64,000 nucleotides of DNA from Rattus norvegicus (taxonomy: Eukaryota; Chordata; Mammalia; Rodentia; Muridae). Both the position numbers and the translations under genes were made by a program. Each line of letters begins with the position of its first letter. The first letter of the stretch is position 1. Below, piece after piece: positions 59,031 through 64,000 of this stretch. The stretch covers positions 71,230,924 through 71,294,923 of the forward strand of contig NC_086024.1 of the NCBI RefSeq assembly GCF_036323735.1, written 5' to 3'. A model generated the notes under the pieces. It was not told the DNA's origin. It ran no database searches and saw nothing but the letters and a program-made list of their open reading frames with translations.

Positions 59031-59430
59031 GTGGGATATGGTAGGACTAAAAATCCCCCATGACACTTCCCAGTCTAAAATCTTTAATTTCTTTTTACTA
59101 TTAAATAGCTTTGTTTGATACACAGCTCTGATTTGTTAATTCTTCTCTTCTGATACTTGGGTGGAAAAGTGTCTCTTTCTCATGGCCTCCTGCTTTCCAA
59201 TGAGAAATCTCTGTCATTTAAATTGTTTTTCCTCTGTATGCAAAATTGTTTTCCTCAGTGCTTTCAAAATTTTTGTTTTGTTTTGTGTTGTGGTCTATTA
59301 TGTGGTGTCATGTTGTCTGAGAGTGGTAAAGAAGGAGAGGACTATTTTGTTAGTATTGATGTTACGATAAATTCGAGATATCCATTTGGTCATCTCTGAA
59401 AGCATGGAAGACTTAGTGGAGACTATCATC

Positions 59431-59454
59431 TGTGTGTGTGTGTGTGTGTGTGTG

Positions 59455-59525
<71 letters not shown>
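59431..59525. repeat. Compound (TG)n(TC)n(TG)n microsatellite
   Basis: A (TG) block, TATG, about 36 bp of TC, then about 28 bp of TG. Open frames on both strands through it (VCVC/SLSL/THTH/RERE) are repeat artefacts. Confidence 0.97.
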
Positions 59526-59531
<6 letters not shown>

Positions 59532-59799
59532 TTGTATGCTGGGAGAGAAGCACATGCAAACACATGTACATGAAGATGTATTCTAGCCATATATCATTGA
59601 TTAAAATATTTTCACACAAAAAAATCCATGCTAAAACATTACAATAAACCATATATATATATGGTGTCTATAGGGTTTTTTAAGAAGAAAGCATTCGATG
59701 TACAGTATGAAAAGTATTTAATGCCTAAAAATATCAAAGCCTAAAAATTACTTGGAAATGTATTCAAATTCTCAAGTATTTTCATTGCATTAGAAAGAA

Positions 59800-60446
59800 G
59801 CAGAGGGCTAATATCCAAAATATACAAAGAACTCAAGAAGTTAGAGTTCAGAGAATCAAATAACCCTCCTAAAAATGGGGTAGAATGCTAAACAAAGAAT
59901 TCTCAACTGAGGAATATCGAATGGCTGAGAAGTACCTAAAGAAATGTTCAATATCCTTAGTCATCAAAGAAATGCAAATCAAACACCCTGAGATTCCACT
60001 TCACACCAGTCAGAATGGCTAAGTTCAAAAATTCAGATGACAATAGATACTGGTGAGGATGTGGAGAAAGAGGAATACCAATCCATTGTTGGTAGGATTG
60101 TAAGCTGGTACAACCACTCTGGAAATCAGTCTGGAACTGCCTCAGAAAATTGGATATATTACTAGCTGAGGACTCAGCTATACCACTCCTGGGTATATAC
60201 TTAAAAGATGCTCCAACATATAACAAGACCACGTGCTCCACTATGTTCATAACAGCCTTATTCATAATAGCCAGAAGCTGGAAAGAACCCAGATATCCTT
60301 CAACAGAGGAATGGATACGGAAAATGTGGTACATTTCCGCAATGGAGTCCTACTTACCTTTTAAAAACAATGATTTCATGAAATTCATAGGCAAATGTAT
60401 GGAAGTAGAAAGTATCATCCTGAATGAGGTAACTCAATCACAAAAA

Positions 60447-60501
<55 letters not shown>

Positions 60502-61240
60502 TATGCACTCACTGATAAATGGATATTAGCCCAAAGCCTCCAATTACCCATGATACAATCCACAGACCACACGAAGCTCAAGAATAAGGACAAACAAAGT
60601 GCAGATTCTTCAGTCCTTCTTAAAAGGAGGAACAAAAATGTTCACGTGAGGGGATATGGAGAGAGTTTGAAACAGAGACTGAAAGAATGGCCATCTAGAG
60701 TCTGACCCACCTGGGGATCCAGCCCATATACATACAGCCACCAAGCCCAGAAAATATTGCTGATGTCAAGAAGTACATGCTGATAGGAGCCTGATATAGC
60801 TGTCTCCTGAGAGGCTCTTCCAGAGCATGACAATTACAGGGGTGAATACTCACAGGGAAACATTGAACTGAGAATGGGTCCCAATTAGAGGAGTTAGAGA
60901 AAGAATCGAAGGAGCAGAAGGGGTTTGCAACCCCATAAGACAACAATACCAACCAACCAGAGCTCCCAAACCTCCATCCAAAGACCCATGGCTCCAGCTG
61001 TCTATGTAGCAGAGAATGGCCTGTTAGGCATCAATGGGAGGAGAAGCCCTTGTTCCTGCCAAGGCTGGACCCCCCTGTATAGGGAAATGTCAGGGCAGGC
61101 AGGTGGGAAGGGGTGGGTTGTTGGATGGTGGAACATCCTCATAAAAGAAGGGGGTGGATATGGGGTTTATGAACAGGAAACCTGGAAAGTGTATAACAGT
61201 TGAAATGTAAATAGAAAAATATCCAATTAAAAAGAAGAAG
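59800..61240 (+). mobile_element. 5'-truncated L1 (ORF2 C-terminus plus 3'UTR)
   Basis: Sense L1 from AGAGGGCTAATATCCAAAAT through the ORF2 C-terminal region (CTGGAAATCAGTCTGGAACT, GAGGAATGGATACGGAAAAT), the TATGCACTCACTGATAAATG site with a (CA)n expansion (60450-60499), and the 3'UTR (GAGCCTGATATAGCTGTCTC, CCATGGCTCCAGCTGTCTAT), to the tail AAATATCCAATTAAAAAGAA. The tail runs into a GGA repeat that hides any TSD; AGAAAGAAG on the left resembles the tail's AAAAAGAAG. The 125-codon minus frame at 59957-60334 is only antisense L1. Confidence 0.93.
60450..60499. repeat. (CA)n at the L1 ORF2 expansion site
   Basis: 50 bp of CA between AATCACAAAAACAAA and GGTATGCACTCACTGATAA of L1. Confidence 0.97.
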
Positions 61241-61243
61241 AAA

Positions 61244-61280
61244 AAGGAGGAGGAGGAGGAGGAGGAAGAGGAGGAGGAGG
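61244..61280. repeat. (GGA)n at L1 tail
   Basis: Twelve or so AGG/GGA units that extend the poly(A)-type tail of the L1. Confidence 0.95.
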
Positions 61281-62802
61281 CCTGGTTGTTTTATATATAT
61301 ATGTATGTATACATATATATAATTTCAGTAAATTTTTGGGATTTTTCAATGTGTATTTAAGTTACAATCTTACCAGTAGTACTTGAACTGCATTTGCATC
61401 TACACTGTACAAATATATACTTCAATCATTCATATATTATTCACTTTCAAATATGTCACATTCTAAAGCAATATTTATTGACCTTAAGAAGCTTAGAAAG
61501 CTCAATGTATAAAATAGACAGAGTACATGGAAAATACATAGAGGAATGTCTCTCTAAGCCGTTCTATAAGAGGTGCAGTCTTTGCACTCTACTGAACACA
61601 AACAGAATGCAAAGGAATTAAGGAACACTCTGCAGTAGGTGAACGGAGGAAAGGGAGCAGGGTCAAGTGATAAATCTTCTCCTGCTGATTGAACTGATGT
61701 TTCCTTTTCCACTTTAACATGGACAAAGATGCTTCGTTAAATAACCACATTTACTTCTGGTAAAATTATTTTCATTTGTAATTTTTATGTATATATTTTC
61801 ATGTTTAATTTCCCCATATTAGAGCATTTTTGTTGGTTCCTTTACAATTCTGCTTATTCTGAATATTATTAATTTCACTGCTGCTTTGATGTATGCATTT
61901 AATAAAATATTAACTAGCTTGCTCTTTTGAAAACAAAATAACACAAAAGGGTTGTAAACATGGTATTTGATGACATCTTTTTCTCCCTTTTCTAGACTTT
62001 ATTTTAACCTTTTGGTTTACTCTAAAAAAACTAATATCAAATAGTGCTATATACTTAACAGTTTGTTGTAGGACCAACACAAAGCAACAAATAAAACCAG
62101 AGAAGACTGTACTTCCTACTACTCTAAGGTGTCTATGCATCATTATGCATTCCTCACCATAGGTCAGTTGCTTAGCGACCAGGGAAGTAGGGAACTATTA
62201 ATTGAAAGTATTCTGTATTGCTGGCAGTGCTTGCTGCAGGATGCTGAACTTAGGAATAGCAAACACTGTCAGAGAAAAAGACAGCAGGGGATAAAAGAAA
62301 AAGGGTTGCAGCATTATCAGACTTGAATTCTTGATTGTTTGTTTCTTTGCTTTGCATGGGGTTAGTTTTGGTCACAAAATGCTTCATTTTTTTTCTCTCC
62401 TGTAAAAAAATAGCATTAACTTGATTTTACCATTAAGAATAATTATTAGAATCAGAACTTTAATATCTACTAAAAATAAAGGAACAGAGGATAAAGAAAA
62501 ATTAAATGTAGCAACAGGTTAGATCTAGGACTCTTTACTGTCTCTGTGGTGTTTCTGGTGCTTGGCTTTTAGGGTGGAAACACAAAGGAGAGAAAATGAA
62601 GATGAGGTACAAAATTGAACACACAGGAAAGTAAAATTGAGAAACAAAATAGCAATATTCTACTGGCGGTTATTTAATAAATTTGTTCAAAACATTTTCT
62701 ACCAATCTCTGAAACCTGTATGGACATTAAGTAAACTATCAATTATTTCTTTCTCCTTTGTATGGAATATATATATCTAATATGCCCATGTAAAAGATAT
62801 GA
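61281..62802. other. Unassigned AT-rich DNA
   Basis: After a short (TA)/(GTAT) run at 61293-61320 I recognise no gene or repeat. A GTTGCTTAGCGACC inverted motif at 62167-62180 is near the X-box pattern with one mismatch. Short open frames lack domains. Confidence 0.45.
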
Positions 62803-64000
62803 CCATATCAACTCAAATAAATCAGTAGCCTTCCTCTACACAAAAGAGAAACAAGCCGAAAAAGAAATTAGGGAAACAACACCCTTCATAATAGTTCCAA
62901 ATAATATAAAGTACCTCGGTGTGACTTTAACAAAGCAAGTAAAAGATCTGTACAATAAGACTTCAAGCCTCTGAAGAAAGAAATTGAAGAAGACCTCAGA
63001 AGATGGAAAAATCTCCCATGCTCACGGATTGGCAAGATTAATATAGTCAAAATGGCCATTTTACCAAAAGCGATCAACGGATTCAATGCAATCCCCATCA
63101 AAATACCAATCCAATTCTTCAAAGAGTTAGACAGAACAATTTGCAAATTCATCGGCAATAACAAAAAACCCAGGATAGCTAAAAATGTCCTCAACAATAC
63201 AAGGACTTCAGGGGGAATCACTATCCCTGAACTCAAGCAGTATTACAAAACAATAGTGATAAAAACTGCATGATATTGGTACAGAGAAAGACAGAGAGAC
63301 CAGTGGAATAGAATTGAAGGCCCAGAAATGAACCCACACACCTATGGTCACTTTATTTTTAACAAAGAAGCCAAAACCATCCAATGGAAAAAAGATAGCA
63401 TTTTCAGCAAATGGTTAGGGTTCAACTGGAGGTCAACGTGTAGAAGAATGCAGATTGGTCCATGCTTATCACCCTGTACAAAGCTTAAGTCCAAGTGGAT
63501 CAAGGACCTCCACATCAAACCAGATACACTCAAACTAATAGAAGAAAAAGTGGGGAAGCATCTCGAACACATGGGCACTGGAAAAAATTTCCTGAACAAA
63601 ACACCAATGGCATATGCTCTAAGATCAAGAATCAACAAATGTGATCTCATAAAACTGGAAAGCTTCTGTAAGGCAAAGGTTGGGAAAAGATCTTTACCAA
63701 TCCAACAACAGATAGAGGGCTTATATCCAAAATATACAAAGAACTCAAGAAGTTAGAGGGCAGGGAGACAAATAACCCTATTAAAAATGGGGTTCAGAGC
63801 TAAACAAAGAATTCACAGCTGAAGAATGCCAAATGGCTGAGAAACATCTAAAGAAATGTTCAACATCTTTAGTCATAAGGGAAATGCAAATCAAAACAAC
63901 CCTGAGATTTCACCTCACACCAGTGAGAATGGCTAAGATCAAAAACTCAGGTGACAGCAAATGTTGGCGAGGATGTGGAGAAAGAGGAACACTCCTCCAT
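62803..64000 (+). mobile_element. L1, ORF2 C-terminal part, continues beyond the right edge
   Basis: Sense L1 begins TCAACTCAAATAAATCAGTA (after the RT active site) and continues unbroken to the window end at AGAGGAACACTCCTCCAT. It is the least diverged L1 in the window, with long ORF2-like stretches, but it has frameshifts and a deletion of about 45 bp after AAGCTTCTGTAAGGCAAAGG (near 63680). The 5' truncation point is near 62803. The 3' end is outside the window. Confidence 0.93.
63052..63756 (+). pseudogene. L1 ORF2 remnant (two open stretches)
   Basis: 63052-63273 reads MAILPKAINGFNAIPIKIP and TICKFIGNNKKPRIAKN; 63328-63756 reads NPHTYGHFIFNKEAKTIQW and KSKWIKDLHIKPDTLKLIEE. Both are the thumb/C-terminal region of ORF2 in sense. 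They are separated by a stop (TGA near 63271), start downstream of the RT active site and are followed by a frame-breaking deletion, so no product is expected. Confidence 0.88.

Noticed and set aside
63328..63756. 142-codon open frame with apparent protein-like composition
   Set aside because: It is L1 ORF2 C-terminal sequence in a truncated, frameshifted copy and not a host gene.

Overview
This window reads as a gene-poor, AT-rich stretch of a murine rodent nuclear genome, most likely rat. The evidence is the repeat content: L1 3' ends of the Lx/L1_Rn and L1_Mur types, B1, B2/B3 and B4 SINEs, and an ID (BC1-type) SINE at 29747-29824 that is close to the rat ID consensus and has a perfect 16-bp target-site duplication (TSD). 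I found no supportable host protein-coding exon, no functional RNA gene, no CpG island and no CRISPR array. All longer open frames fall in decayed L1 ORF2 fragments, in dinucleotide microsatellites, or are short chance frames. Family names come from remembered consensus patterns, not a database search.

Layout. 1-2.8 kb: two minus-strand 5'-truncated L1 tails (468-821 with a perfect 14-bp TSD; 951-2778) around a (TG)n(AG)n tract. 2.8-19 kb: mostly unassigned AT-rich DNA with scattered old SINEs (B4, B1, B3) and a rodent medium-reiteration repeat. 19.2-22.1 kb: plus-strand Lx-type L1 with a long G-rich 3'UTR and a (AAAC)n tail. 22.1-26 kb: unassigned DNA, one B2. 26.1-31.5 kb: old, nearly full-length minus-strand L1 (L1_Mur-like), carrying the ID insertion. 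It is broken at about 31.53 kb by a younger Lx element (31.54-35.56 kb) that shows the two-part inversion expected from twin priming. That Lx element in turn holds a 159-bp retroposed transcript tail with its own 16-bp TSD.

36-39.3 kb: mostly unassigned. 39.4-48 kb: a dense L1 pile. Three minus-strand L1 3' ends abut a plus-strand L1 (42.44-47.96 kb), which is interrupted by a second L1 with a 5' inversion (44117-47310, perfect 14-bp TSD). 48.65-53.07 kb: a badly decayed class I endogenous retrovirus (ERV) relic in minus orientation, with LTR-like direct repeats, a polypurine tract, integrase and env transmembrane-subunit remnants, and two further LTR-like insertions inside it. 54.7-56.3, 59.8-61.2 and 62.8-64 kb: more L1 3' fragments, the last running off the right edge.

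No genes act together here. The window is best read as layers of retrotransposon insertions. The points worth attention are the two inverted L1s whose inverted segments share nearly the same end points, the anonymous mRNA-tail retrocopy, the nested ERV/LTR block, and the repeated growth of (CA)n at one fixed L1 ORF2 site. I do not see a convincing new functional system.
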